Shown here: positions 19,231-27,965 of the stretch, in pieces
Position numbering within the stretch: the first letter of the stretch is position 1
Layout of the letters: each line of letters begins with the position of its first letter
NCBI GenBank assembly: GCA_902497025.1
Contig: CABVDJ010000002.1
Coordinates: forward strand, 1-64,000
Reading direction: 5' to 3'
DNA: 64,000 nt
From: an uncultured Collinsella sp.
Lineage (GTDB): Bacteria > Actinomycetota > Coriobacteriia > Coriobacteriales > Coriobacteriaceae
The notes under the pieces: model-generated
Told to the model about the DNA's origin: nothing
Databases searched by the model: none
Seen by the model: the letters and a program-made list of their open reading frames with translations, nothing else
Made by a program: the position numbers and the translations under genes

Positions 19231-19265
19231 AAGACCCGGGCGGCAACGATGTCGCTCGGGTCTTG
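19231..19265 (+). terminator. Attenuating hairpin between binding protein and permease genes
   Basis: AGACCCGGGCG pairs imperfectly with CGCTCGGGTCT and is followed by TGTAATG. It lies about 60 bp after the lipoprotein stop. A leaky hairpin here would keep binding protein in excess over permease. Confidence 0.5.
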
Positions 19266-19325
19266 TAATGAGTATCCGTACTCATATACCAGTTGGTCCT
19301 ACCGACAAAAGAAAGGGGAGAGAAC

Positions 19326-20282
19326 GTGAACAACTTGCTACGTTTGATTGGAAGGCGTCTTGTGGCGCTGCCGATCATGGCATTGGGCGTCACCGTCCTG
19401 GTGTTCTTCCTTATGTCGTTCTCCAAGACCGACCCCGCCTACACGGCGTTGGGTGACGGTGCCTCGCCCGAGGCGGTTGCCGAGTACCATGAGAAGTATG
19501 GTCTGGACGACCCCTGGCCCGTGCGCTACGTGCGCTATATGGGCGATTTGATCCATGGCGACATGGGCACCTATGGTGCTGCTCGCAACTCCGTTGCCAA
19601 GCGCATCTCCACGGCCCTGCCCGTCACGATGCAGCTGACCTTCATCGGTCTTGCCATCGGTGCGGTCGTTTCGTTTTTGCTCGGCGTCATCGCGGCTCTG
19701 TATCGCGACAAATGGCCGGACCAAGTGATCCGCGTCTTTTCCATCGCCGGCTTGGCAACCCCGTCGTTCTGGCTTGCCGTTCTGTTGATCCTGCTGTTCT
19801 CTTCCTACCTTAAGGTGCTCCCGGCATCGGGTGCTCTGCCTCACTTCACCACGAATCCGGTTGGCTATCTGGGACGTATGATCATGCCCGCTATCGCCTT
19901 GGCATTTCCGCTGACGGGCCAGATGACTCGTATCGTGCGTACCGCCATGGTCGAGGAGCTCGACAAGGATTATGTCCGTATGGCTCGCGGCGCCGGCGTT
20001 CCCGAGAAGGTCGTCGTCGGCATCAACGTTCTTCGCAATGCGCTGATCACCCCGGTCACCACCCTCGGTCTTAAGATCGGTTACCTCATGGGCGGCGCCG
20101 TCGTCATCGAGGTTATCTTCAACCTCCCCGGCATGGGCACCGCGATTCTGCAGGGCGTTCAGGGCAACGAGGCGAACCTGGTTCAGGGCGTCGTTATCGT
20201 CGTTGCTCTTGCCTTCATCATCATCAACATCGTGGTTGACATGCTCTACCTGCTCATCAACCCGCGCATCAGGACGGTGTAG
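19326..20282 (+). CDS. ABC transporter permease, DppB/OppB type
   Basis: A 318-aa membrane protein with about six hydrophobic segments and the binding-protein-dependent permease loop (EELDKDYVRMARGAGVPEKVV) that docks on the ATPase. The first helix (LLRLIGRRLVALPIMALGV) is typical of the DppB group. GTG 19326 is chosen because AAAGGGGAGAG lies just upstream; the longer frame from 19293 would place that site inside the gene. It is followed by its partner after 3 bp. Confidence 0.9.
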   Translation: MNNLLRLIGRRLVALPIMALGVTVLVFFLMSFSKTDPAYTALGDGASPEAVAEYHEKYGLDDPWPVRYVRYMGDLIHGDMGTYGAARNSVAKRISTALPVTMQLTFIGLAIGAVVSFLLGVIAALYRDKWPDQVIRVFSIAGLATPSFWLAVLLILLFSSYLKVLPASGALPHFTTNPVGYLGRMIMPAIALAFPLTGQMTRIVRTAMVEELDKDYVRMARGAGVPEKVVVGINVLRNALITPVTTLGLKIGYLMGGAVVIEVIFNLPGMGTAILQGVQGNEANLVQGVVIVVALAFIIINIVVDMLYLLINPRIRTV

Positions 20283-20285
20283 ATT

Positions 20286-22301
20286 ATGGTAAAGATTCGA
20301 GAGAAGCAAACCGAGCAGCTCGAGAAGGCTGCCTCCAAGGGGCTCAAGCTCGGTGGCTGGAAGAAGATGACGCTGTCTTCTAAGATTGCAGCCGTCGTGC
20401 TGGCGCTGGTCGCCCTGACTGCGATTCTGGCGCCCCTTCTTGCCCCCTATAGCCCGGTCGAGATCTTTACGGCTCGCCAGGCTCCCGGCAACGGATTTAT
20501 CTTCGGTACCGACGATAAGGGTCGCGACATTCTGTCGCGTATGCTCTACGGTGGTCGTTACTCGCTGATTATCGGCTTTGGCGCCACTGCCATGGCTCTG
20601 GTCTGCGGCTCGGTCGTAGGCGCCCTTGCAGCGGTCTCGCGCAAGGCCGTCTCCGAGACGATCATGCGTATCTTGGACATCATCATGTCCATCCCGGGCA
20701 TCGCCCTCGCGGCCGTCTTCGTCTCCATCCTGGGCAACTCCGTGCCGTCGATCATCTTCGCCATCGGCTTTATGTACACTCCGCAGATTGCTCGTATCGT
20801 GCGCGCCAACATCGTGTCCGAGTACGGCGAGGACTATGTCCGCGCGGTCATCGTTTCCGGCGCCAAGGCTCCGTGGATTTTGATCAAGCATGTTCTGCGT
20901 AACTGCATCGCCCCGATCATGGTCTTCACCGTTACCCTGGTCGCCGACGCCATCATCTTCGAGGCCTCGCTGACCTTCATCGGCGCTGGTATCCAGGAGC
21001 CCACCGCTACCTGGGGCAACATCCTCGCCGACGCCCGCGGCGGCGTGCTCGCCGGCCGTTGGTGGCAGGCACTGTTCCCGGGCCTGGCCATCATGATCAC
21101 CTGCCTGGCGCTCAACATCCTCTCCGAGGGCATTACCGACGCCATGGCCGCTGCTCCCTCCGCCGCCCTGGATCCCACCGATTCCTCCAAGCGTCGCGAG
21201 GCCGACCTGCTGGTCTCCGACCCCGTTCGAGCCTACAAGGAGCAGGCCCAGTCCCTCTCCGCTCGCCTTGGCGCCCTGCGCGATGTCGAGCTCAAGCGTG
21301 ACGATCGCCATGTGCCCGACGAGTCTGTTGAACCGATTCTCTCGGTCCGTGACTTCTGCATCCAGTTTGAGCATCACGGTGATATCAACGTCGTCGACCA
21401 TGTCAACTTTGACGTCCGTCCTGGTCAGACCATGGGCCTGGTGGGCGAGTCCGGTTGCGGTAAGTCCATCACCACGCTGGCCATCATGGGCCTGACCGAC
21501 GATGACGAGCACCTTTCCGGCGAGGTCCTCTGGGAGGGCCGTGACCTGCTCAAGATGAGCAAGAAGGAGTGGTTCGGCCTGCGCGGTACCGATATCGCTA
21601 TGGTCTATCAGGACGCCCTGTCCTCGCTCAACCCCTCCATGCTCATCTCTGCCCAGATGAAGCAGCTCACCAAGCGCGGCGGAACCCGCAGCGCCGAGGA
21701 GCTCCTGGAGCTCGTCGGCCTCGATCCCAAGCGCACGCTCGAGAGCTATCCGCACGAGCTTTCCGGCGGCCAGCGTCAGCGTGTCCTGATCGCTATGGCC
21801 CTTACCCGCGACCCCAAGCTGGTCATCTGCGACGAACCCACGACCGCTCTGGACGTTACCGTCCAGAAGCAGGTCATCAAGCTGCTCAACGATCTTCAGG
21901 CCAAGCTCGGCTTTGCCATGATCTTCGTTTCGCACGACCTGGCGCTGGTCGCCGAGGTCGCCCACAACATCACGGTTATGTACGCTGGCCAGGTTATCGA
22001 GCAGGCACCCACCAAGGAGCTGCTCACTAACCCGATCCACGAGTACACCCGCGGTCTTCTGGGTTCAGTTCTGTCCATCGAGAGCGGTTCGGGCCGCCTG
22101 CACCAGGTGCCCGGCGCCGTTCCGAGTCCGCGCGATTTCCCCAAGGGCGATCGCTTCGCGCCCCGCTCGAGCCATCCGCGTATTGGCCTGGACACCCGTC
22201 CGGTCTTCAAGCGCGTGCCCGGCACCGAGCACTTCTATTCCGAGCTCCCCGACGAGGTGCTCAAGGCAAATGGTTTGACCCCTCACGCGGAGGTGATGTA
22301 G
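20286..22301 (+). CDS. Fused ABC permease (DppC type) and ATPase (DppD type)
   Basis: A 671-aa fusion. Residues 1-290 are a DppC-like permease with the coupling loop YGEDYVRAVIVSGAKAP. A charged linker of about 50 residues follows. Residues 350-671 are an ATPase with Walker A GESGCGKS, signature LSGGQRQRV, Walker B LVICDEPTTALD and the switch His in FVSHD. The C-terminal peptide-transporter extension is present but its usual Cys motif (GC-F-PRCP) reads GDRFAPRSSHPR, without Cys. Such fusions are known in actinobacterial importers. The next gene starts directly after its stop. Confidence 0.9.
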   Translation: MVKIREKQTEQLEKAASKGLKLGGWKKMTLSSKIAAVVLALVALTAILAPLLAPYSPVEIFTARQAPGNGFIFGTDDKGRDILSRMLYGGRYSLIIGFGATAMALVCGSVVGALAAVSRKAVSETIMRILDIIMSIPGIALAAVFVSILGNSVPSIIFAIGFMYTPQIARIVRANIVSEYGEDYVRAVIVSGAKAPWILIKHVLRNCIAPIMVFTVTLVADAIIFEASLTFIGAGIQEPTATWGNILADARGGVLAGRWWQALFPGLAIMITCLALNILSEGITDAMAAAPSAALDPTDSSKRREADLLVSDPVRAYKEQAQSLSARLGALRDVELKRDDRHVPDESVEPILSVRDFCIQFEHHGDINVVDHVNFDVRPGQTMGLVGESGCGKSITTLAIMGLTDDDEHLSGEVLWEGRDLLKMSKKEWFGLRGTDIAMVYQDALSSLNPSMLISAQMKQLTKRGGTRSAEELLELVGLDPKRTLESYPHELSGGQRQRVLIAMALTRDPKLVICDEPTTALDVTVQKQVIKLLNDLQAKLGFAMIFVSHDLALVAEVAHNITVMYAGQVIEQAPTKELLTNPIHEYTRGLLGSVLSIESGSGRLHQVPGAVPSPRDFPKGDRFAPRSSHPRIGLDTRPVFKRVPGTEHFYSELPDEVLKANGLTPHAEVM

Positions 22302-23129
22302 ATGAGCGAGACCGCAGTCAACGGCGTCGAGCCGATCATCTTCCTTGATGACGTCCACGTCACCTTTAGGACCCGTACCGGCTCGATTCTGCACCCCAAC
22401 CTGGTTCACGCCGTCCAGGGTGTAACGATTAAGCTCATGCCCGGTCAGACGATCGGCATCGTCGGCGAGTCCGGTTGCGGTAAGTCCACCACCGCCAACG
22501 TCATGTGCGGTCTGCAGGCCCCCACGAGCGGCAAGGTCTACTTTAAGGGCAAGGACGTTACCAAACGTACCGCCGAGGACCGTCGCCACATGGGTCGCGT
22601 CATCTCGGTCGTGTTTCAAAACCCGGCCACGGCGCTCAACCCCCGCATGGTCGTTCGCGAGCAACTGCTCGACCCCATGCGCGTCCACAACCTGGGTACC
22701 GAGGCCGAGCAGGAGAAGCGCGTCAAAGAGCTCCTGGAGCTCACCGGTCTGCCCAGCTCCGCCGCCGAGGTTCTTCCCGGTCAGCTTTCGGGCGGCCAGC
22801 GCCAGCGCGTCGCAATTGCCCGTGCCCTGTCGCTGAACCCCGATGCCATCATCGCCGACGAGCCCACCTCGGCTCTGGACGTTTCGGTCCGCGCGCAGAT
22901 TCTGAACCTGCTGACCGACCTTAAGAAGGAGCTCGGCCTGGCCATGGTGTTCATCAGCCATGACATCCAGACGGTCCGCTATATCTCTGACGAAATCATC
23001 GTTATGAATGGCGGCAAGATCGTCGAGCAGGGCGAGGCCAAGCAGGTCTTCCAGCATCCCCAGGACCCCTACACCAAGATGCTGCTCGGCGCTGCGCCGT
23101 CGCTGCTGCACCCCAAGCTCGGCGAATAG
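22302..23129 (+). CDS. ABC transporter ATPase, DppF/OppF type (short form)
   Basis: A 275-aa ATPase, partner of the fused subunit. Walker A GESGCGKST, Q-loop VFQNPATALNPR, signature LSGGQRQRVA, Walker B AIIADEPTSALD and FISHD are intact. It ends soon after the ABC core (AAPSLLHPKLGE), lacking the Cys-rich C-terminal extension found in the ATPases of the second importer in this window. Presumably it energises uptake of the same ligand as the upstream lipoprotein. Confidence 0.9.
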   Translation: MSETAVNGVEPIIFLDDVHVTFRTRTGSILHPNLVHAVQGVTIKLMPGQTIGIVGESGCGKSTTANVMCGLQAPTSGKVYFKGKDVTKRTAEDRRHMGRVISVVFQNPATALNPRMVVREQLLDPMRVHNLGTEAEQEKRVKELLELTGLPSSAAEVLPGQLSGGQRQRVAIARALSLNPDAIIADEPTSALDVSVRAQILNLLTDLKKELGLAMVFISHDIQTVRYISDEIIVMNGGKIVEQGEAKQVFQHPQDPYTKMLLGAAPSLLHPKLGE

Positions 23130-23209
23130 CCTCGCTTTCCCTCCCGTGCGCCCGGTTCCCTTGCCGGGCGCACCTCCGTTGCGATTTCGAAAGGTTGGGT
23201 TCACGAGCC

Positions 23210-24187
23210 ATGCCAAGTGCTCAGGAGCTACAACATCAATTTGGTGAATATCGAGGCGCCATGCCCCGTCCATCAGATTTCGATCTCTTTTGGAAGGATC
23301 GCATGGCCGAGGCCGACGCCGTCGGGCTTGACTATGCGATCGACACGGCATCGGTCACCGATGCCGCGACCTGCCAACTTTTCGACCTCTGGTATACCGG
23401 CATGTGTGGCGCTCGCCTGCATGCCAAGTACCTTAAACCCGTCTCGGACGAGCCCGTGCCATTGGTGCTTCAGTTCCATGGGTATCCGGGTGCAAGCCGC
23501 AGCTGGTTTGAGCAGGCGTCGTTTGCGGGCATGGGCATAGCACTCATCGCCCTCGACTGCCCCGGCCAAGGAGGTCCCTCCGAGGACATTGGTGGATTTG
23601 AGGGCACAACGGTTGCCGGGCATATCGTCGCCGGCATCGACGGCGACCCGGCCAACCTCTACTATGTCCGCTTGCACCAAGATATTCGCATCCTGTGCCG
23701 TATTGTTCGCGAGCTCGAGGGCATCGATCTTTCCCGTGTGTTTGTGAACGGCGCGTCGCAGGGTGGTGGTTTGGGCATTGCGACCTGTGCGCTTAACAGC
23801 GAGCTTATCAATCGTGCCGCCATCCTCTATCCCTTCTTGTCAGATTTCCGCCTAGTCTGGGATTTGGATGCAGACGACATTGCCTACGAGGGCCTGCGCT
23901 ATTGGTCTCGCTGGTTTGACGAGGACTCGACTCGTATTGACGAAGCCTATGCCAAGCTGGCGTACTTCGATTCCAAGAACTTTGCCCCTATGGTCAAATG
24001 CCCCGTGCTGTTTGGCACCGGCACAGCCGATATCGTCTGCCCGCCAGCGACGCAGTTTGCGGTCTATAACAACCTGACCTGCGAAAAGCGTCATGAGTTC
24101 TTTGAAGGCTTTGGCCACGAGGAGATTCAGGATTTTGACGATCTGATCATTCCGTTTTTCTGCAAGGGAGGGGAGGCTCATGTCTAA
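23210..24187 (+). CDS. Acetylxylan-esterase (AXE1)-family hydrolase, candidate sialate O-acetylesterase
   Basis: A 325-aa alpha/beta hydrolase without signal peptide. The nucleophile elbow GASQGGG places Ser at residue 183. Asp274 (GTADIVCPP) and His303 (GFGHEE) complete the triad, and HGYPGAS near residue 90 is the oxyanion region, as in cephalosporin C deacetylase/AXE1 enzymes. Position within a sialic acid operon suggests that it removes O-acetyl groups from imported sialic acid; this is inference. ATG 23210 is 16 bp from the nearest GAAAGG; TTG 23195 is an alternative. It overlaps its paralogue by 8 bp. Confidence 0.8.
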   Translation: MPSAQELQHQFGEYRGAMPRPSDFDLFWKDRMAEADAVGLDYAIDTASVTDAATCQLFDLWYTGMCGARLHAKYLKPVSDEPVPLVLQFHGYPGASRSWFEQASFAGMGIALIALDCPGQGGPSEDIGGFEGTTVAGHIVAGIDGDPANLYYVRLHQDIRILCRIVRELEGIDLSRVFVNGASQGGGLGIATCALNSELINRAAILYPFLSDFRLVWDLDADDIAYEGLRYWSRWFDEDSTRIDEAYAKLAYFDSKNFAPMVKCPVLFGTGTADIVCPPATQFAVYNNLTCEKRHEFFEGFGHEEIQDFDDLIIPFFCKGGEAHV

Positions 24188-25031
24188 GTGCGAGAGCAAT
24201 GTTAATGAGCTGATTGTCCCCGGGCTCGTGGGAATTCCTGGAACGGTTTCGTCAAGGCTCGCAGAATATCGGGACTGGCGCGGTGATGTCCAAGCAGATG
24301 TTTCTGATTTAGAGACATGCGCTTCGAATCTTGAGATTCAAGGCCTGGCCATTACGGCGATTGACTTTGTTAACCCCTGCGCCCGTTACTCGGAGGTCTC
24401 CTTTGAGCTCGGTGACGATGCGATTCACGCTCGTTTGATCGAGCCTGTCGGTCGTGCCCGAGTGTCTGAGCGCGTGCCGCTGTGCCTGATGTTCCACGAT
24501 ATCGATCGGCCTGTGCGCGGCTGGCATCACATGACGAGATTTGCCGCCATGGGGTATGCCGTCCTCGCGCTGGATGACGATGTTGCTGGTGCGGACGACC
24601 TGCAGCGGGGGATTTCTTCGCCCGCTTTTGTCGAGCGCGTCCGTTGGGGTTGCGCGCTGGCGAAGGTGGCGCGCAATCTTGATGGCATGGACCCCGACCG
24701 CATCTTTGCATGGGGCGAGGGTCTAGGCGGCGGAGTCGCGCTGGCGGTTTCTGCTCTGGACGAGCGGGGTCTCGCCTGCACGGCGGTTGCCAATCCGCTT
24801 CCTGGCGGCCTCGAGGCGCTGTCGTCTCGGGTGCGCGGATCGGTGCTCATGGGCACATCGCTCATGGATACCGTGAGCGATCCCAAGGATCAGTTTGCCG
24901 TATTCAACGGTCTTGAGTGTGACCGGAGACATATCATCTATGCCAAATACGCTCACGAGCGCATCAATGCGTTCGAAAACGAAGTCGTCGACTTTTTTAA
25001 CCAAACGTTCTACTCGTGTTCTTTGGCCTAG
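24180..25031 (+). CDS. Degenerate AXE1-like paralogue, probably catalytically inactive
   Basis: A 283-aa protein that aligns with the preceding esterase over most of its length: VPLCLMFHDIDRP against VPLVLQFHGYPGA, IFAWGEGLGGG against VFVNGASQGGG, and DQFAVFNGLECDRRH against TQFAVYNNLTCEKRH. The nucleophile Ser is Gly (residue 181) and the oxyanion-hole motif is changed, while Asp230 and His259 remain. The frame is open and has normal codon use, so it is not an obvious pseudogene. It may be a binding or regulatory partner of the active esterase; its function is unknown. Confidence 0.7.
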   Translation: MSKCESNVNELIVPGLVGIPGTVSSRLAEYRDWRGDVQADVSDLETCASNLEIQGLAITAIDFVNPCARYSEVSFELGDDAIHARLIEPVGRARVSERVPLCLMFHDIDRPVRGWHHMTRFAAMGYAVLALDDDVAGADDLQRGISSPAFVERVRWGCALAKVARNLDGMDPDRIFAWGEGLGGGVALAVSALDERGLACTAVANPLPGGLEALSSRVRGSVLMGTSLMDTVSDPKDQFAVFNGLECDRRHIIYAKYAHERINAFENEVVDFFNQTFYSCSLA

Positions 25032-25099
25032 ACGGCCTGGACACTGCCAACAAGAGTGGGCGGCATAGGGCTGCCCACCAGACAACTAAGGAGATTCTT

Positions 25100-26020
25100 G
25101 TGGCAACTCAGAAATTCACCGGCGTTATCCCTCCCGTCGTTGTTCCCGATACCGAAGACCACCAGCTCGATGTTGCCTCCTTTGAGCGCAGCATCAACCG
25201 CATGATCGATGCCGGCGTCGATGGCTTGTTCTTCCTGGGCTCCTCGGGCGAGGTCGTCTTCTCCACCGACGAGCGTCGCCGTCAGATCATCTCCGAGGCC
25301 GTCCGTATCGTCGACCACCGCGTTCCCGTTCTGGTCGGCATCATCGACACCGAGACCGAGCGCATGATCGAGCACGGTAAGGTCGCTCAGGAGCTGGGCG
25401 CCGATGCGCTTGTCGCCACCTGCCCGTTCTATGCCCTGCAGGGCATGACCGAGGTCGAGGAGCACTTCCGCATCCTGCATGAGGAACTCGACCTGCCCAT
25501 CTTCGCCTATGACATCCCCGTGTGTGTCCACACCAAGCTCCCGTGGAAGCTCCTTGCCAAGCTCGGTGCCGAGGGCGCTCTGGCCGGCGTCAAGGATTCC
25601 TCGGGTGATGACATCTCGTTCCGCTACCTCGTTCAGGAGAACGAGAAGAACGGCCATCCGATGAGCATCCTCACCGGTCACGAGGTTGTTGTCGACGGCG
25701 CCTACCTCGGTGGCGCCGACGGTTCCGTTCCGGGTCTCGCCAACGTTGAGCCCGAGGGCTACGTGCGTCAGTGGAAGGCCGCTCAGGCTGGTGACTGGGC
25801 TACCGTCAAGGCCGAGCAGGATCGCCTCAATGAGATTTCGCACATCTGGGATGTCACCTCGGGCGTCCAGGGTTATGCCGGTGGCGTCGGCGCCTTCAAG
25901 ACCGCTATGAACCTCATGGGTATCTTCGACAGCCCGACCATGCCGCGCCCGGTGAAGGCCATGACCGGCGAGAACGTCGAGGCGATTAAGAAGGTCCTCC
26001 AGGACAACGGTCTCCTGTAA
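25100..26020 (+). CDS. nanA: DHDPS/N-acetylneuraminate lyase-family aldolase, probable NanA
   Basis: A 306-aa class I aldolase of the DapA/NanA superfamily. GSSGEV near residue 45 replaces the GTTGE of true DapA. The catalytic Tyr lies in FAYDIPV near residue 137 and the Schiff-base Lys in GVKDSSGD near residue 165. Context with nanE and a ROK kinase favours cleavage of N-acetylneuraminate to ManNAc and pyruvate. GTG 25100 follows AAGGAG at a good distance. A small hairpin (GTGGGC/GCCCAC, 25054-25076) lies just before the ribosome site. Confidence 0.78.
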   Translation: MATQKFTGVIPPVVVPDTEDHQLDVASFERSINRMIDAGVDGLFFLGSSGEVVFSTDERRRQIISEAVRIVDHRVPVLVGIIDTETERMIEHGKVAQELGADALVATCPFYALQGMTEVEEHFRILHEELDLPIFAYDIPVCVHTKLPWKLLAKLGAEGALAGVKDSSGDDISFRYLVQENEKNGHPMSILTGHEVVVDGAYLGGADGSVPGLANVEPEGYVRQWKAAQAGDWATVKAEQDRLNEISHIWDVTSGVQGYAGGVGAFKTAMNLMGIFDSPTMPRPVKAMTGENVEAIKKVLQDNGLL

Positions 26021-26050
26021 AGCTTCCCCAGGCACCCGATCTTGGGGCTC

Positions 26051-26095
26051 AAGTGGTCGGGCGTGACCCATTAGGTCAACGCCCGACCACTTTCA
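26051..26095 (+). terminator. Strong hairpin after nanA
   Basis: AAGTGGTCGGGCGTGACC pairs with GGTCAACGCCCGACCACTT (one bulge) over a six-base loop, then TTTCACC. It probably ends or attenuates the first part of the sialic acid operon. Confidence 0.7.
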
Positions 26096-26191
26096 CCCCA
26101 ACCTCGAGCACCTGGGAAACCTTTACTAAGTTGCGGCGATAACACCGCCTTCATTTCCTGTAGTTGTTTTTTATCTCCTAAGGAGAGCGAC

Positions 26192-27157
26192 ATGGAGAAC
26201 AAGTACGTCTGCTCTGTCGATATCGGCGGAACTAAGATTGCGACTGCCATCATGGAGTACCCGGCTGACGGTAGTGTGCCCCATCCTGTTTTTGAGGCCG
26301 AGGTTCCCACCGAGGCCCAAGAGGGCGGCGAGGCCGTCTTCCAACGTATCGAGGCGTCCATCAAGGCTGCTCTCGAGGCGAATCCCGATGTCGAGGTCCT
26401 TGGCGTCGGTATCGGTGCCGCCGGCGTCGTCGATCCCAAGACGGGCGCCATCGCGTATGCCAACGAGATCATGCCCGGCTGGTCCGGTGTTCAGTTGGGG
26501 CCGCGCCTGCGCGAGGACCTCGGTCTTCCCGTTGCCGTTGTAGGCGACGTGCAGGCTCATGCTCTGGGCGAGGCCCACTGGGGCGTCGGCAAGGGCAAGT
26601 TCTCCGTCTTGTGTCTTGGCATCGGTACGGGCATCGGTGGCGCATATGTCGAGAACGGCCGCGTGATGCAGGGCTTCCATGGTGCTGCTGGCCATATGGG
26701 CCACATCGAGTGCTCGGCTGCCGCCGGTATTCCCTGCGCCTGCGGGCGTTCCGGCCATCTGGAGTCGGTTGCTTCGGGCACTTCCATTGGTCGTATGTAC
26801 GATGAGCGCTTTGGTCGCGTCGACCCCAGCCGTCCTTCGGTCGGTCGCGATGTGAACGACCTGTGCCGTGCGGGCGACGCAAAGGCGACCGAGGTCATCC
26901 ATGACGCCGGCTTTGCGCTGGGTGCCAGCTTGGGCTCGCTCGCTAACATCCTGGACCCTGAGGTCATCGTGCTTTCGGGTGGCGTGATTCACCAAGGTCC
27001 CGATTGGCGTTCACAGACGTGGAAGGATTCGGTACACGAGGGCTATGCCAGCCAGGCGCTCGATCCGCTTCAGGACACGCCGATCCTCATCGGTTCTCTG
27101 GAGGGCGATGCTCCGCTCATCGGTGCCGCTGAGCATCTTCTTGCCTCGTTGAAGTAA
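26192..27157 (+). CDS. nanK: ROK-family sugar kinase, probable N-acetylmannosamine kinase
   Basis: A 321-aa kinase. DIGGTK at residues 10-15 is the ATP phosphate-binding loop, GIGTGIGGA lies mid-protein, and HMGHIECSAA followed by PCACGRSGHLESV is the ROK zinc signature. The third conserved Cys of that signature (usually GCLE) is His here, still a possible metal ligand. Flanked by nanA and nanE, it most likely phosphorylates ManNAc to ManNAc-6-phosphate; glucokinase activity cannot be excluded. Start follows CTAAGGAGAG. Confidence 0.8.
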   Translation: MENKYVCSVDIGGTKIATAIMEYPADGSVPHPVFEAEVPTEAQEGGEAVFQRIEASIKAALEANPDVEVLGVGIGAAGVVDPKTGAIAYANEIMPGWSGVQLGPRLREDLGLPVAVVGDVQAHALGEAHWGVGKGKFSVLCLGIGTGIGGAYVENGRVMQGFHGAAGHMGHIECSAAAGIPCACGRSGHLESVASGTSIGRMYDERFGRVDPSRPSVGRDVNDLCRAGDAKATEVIHDAGFALGASLGSLANILDPEVIVLSGGVIHQGPDWRSQTWKDSVHEGYASQALDPLQDTPILIGSLEGDAPLIGAAEHLLASLK

Positions 27158-27173
27158 ACGTATCTTCTGTAGG

Positions 27174-27204
27174 AGCCTCCCGAGACAACACGCCTCGGGA
27201 GGCT
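27174..27204 (+). terminator. Hairpin between the ROK kinase and nanE genes
   Basis: A perfect 11-bp stem (AGCCTCCCGAG / CTCGGGAGGCT) with a 9-nt loop is followed by GTTCTG. The weak T tract suggests partial termination or transcript stabilisation rather than an operon end. Confidence 0.55.
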
Positions 27205-27227
27205 GTTCTGAGAAAGGTTACAGCCTT

Positions 27228-27914
27228 ATGACCGTCGATCCTTTGATTCAATCCCTGAAGGGCAAGCTCGTCGTGAGCGTTCAGGCGTATATGGGCGAGC
27301 CGCTTCGTACGCCTGAGACCATGGCTCAAATGTCTCGCGCTTGCGAGCTCGGCGGCGCCGCCGCCATTCGCTGCCAGGGCCTTGCCGACATTGCCGCCAT
27401 TAAGGGTCGCTGTGAGGTTCCTGTTATCGGCCTGTGGAAGGATGGGCACGAGGGCGTTTACATCACGCCGACGCTGCGCCACGCTCGCGCCTGCGTTGCT
27501 GCGGGTGCCGATATCGTGGCGATCGACGCCACCGATCGTCCGCGTCCCGATGGCAAGACCGTCGAAGATACTTTCCGTCCGCTGCACGAGGAGGGCGTGC
27601 TCCTGATGGCCGACTGTGCCACCATCGAGGATATTCGTCGTGCTGTCGACATGGGCTTCGACCTGGTGTCCACCACGCTGTCTCATGGTGTTGCCGCCAT
27701 CGACTGCACCATGGCCGATGGCCCCGATCTGCCGCTCCTGCGTCAGGCGACCGAGGAATTCCCCGGCCTTCCCATCATTTGCGAGGGTCGCGTGCATACG
27801 CCCGAGGAGGCTCGCGCCGCGATCGATGCTGGCGCCTGGGCCGTTGTCGTCGGCACCGCCATCACGCACCCCACGAGTATTACGAGTTGGTTCAAGGCTG
27901 CGCTTGAGGCGTAA
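27228..27914 (+). CDS. nanE: N-acetylmannosamine-6-phosphate 2-epimerase
   Basis: A 228-aa TIM-barrel enzyme that converts ManNAc-6-phosphate to GlcNAc-6-phosphate, feeding amino sugar catabolism. Characteristic NanE blocks are present: VSVQAYMGEPL, AAAIRCQG, VIGLWKDGHEGVYITPTL, DIVAIDATDRPRPDGK, LMADCATIEDI and the phosphate-binding ICEGRVHTPEEA. It is the clearest marker that the preceding genes handle sialic acid. nagA and nagB are not in the window. Start follows GAAAGG. Confidence 0.92.
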   Translation: MTVDPLIQSLKGKLVVSVQAYMGEPLRTPETMAQMSRACELGGAAAIRCQGLADIAAIKGRCEVPVIGLWKDGHEGVYITPTLRHARACVAAGADIVAIDATDRPRPDGKTVEDTFRPLHEEGVLLMADCATIEDIRRAVDMGFDLVSTTLSHGVAAIDCTMADGPDLPLLRQATEEFPGLPIICEGRVHTPEEARAAIDAGAWAVVVGTAITHPTSITSWFKAALEA

Positions 27915-27965
27915 GACAGGCCTCGTATCCGCTCGGGGCGGTATACTCAATATAGGCAATTGACC

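Noticed and set aside
19338..22040. A 900-codon minus-strand open frame opposite the sialic acid importer
   Set aside because: Shadow of two well-supported + strand transporter genes, with a low-complexity Asp/Gly/His composition.
24180..25031. Second esterase-like gene as a simple pseudogene
   Set aside because: The frame is open at nearly full length with normal codon use and an overlap with its neighbour. It is better described as a probable pseudoenzyme.
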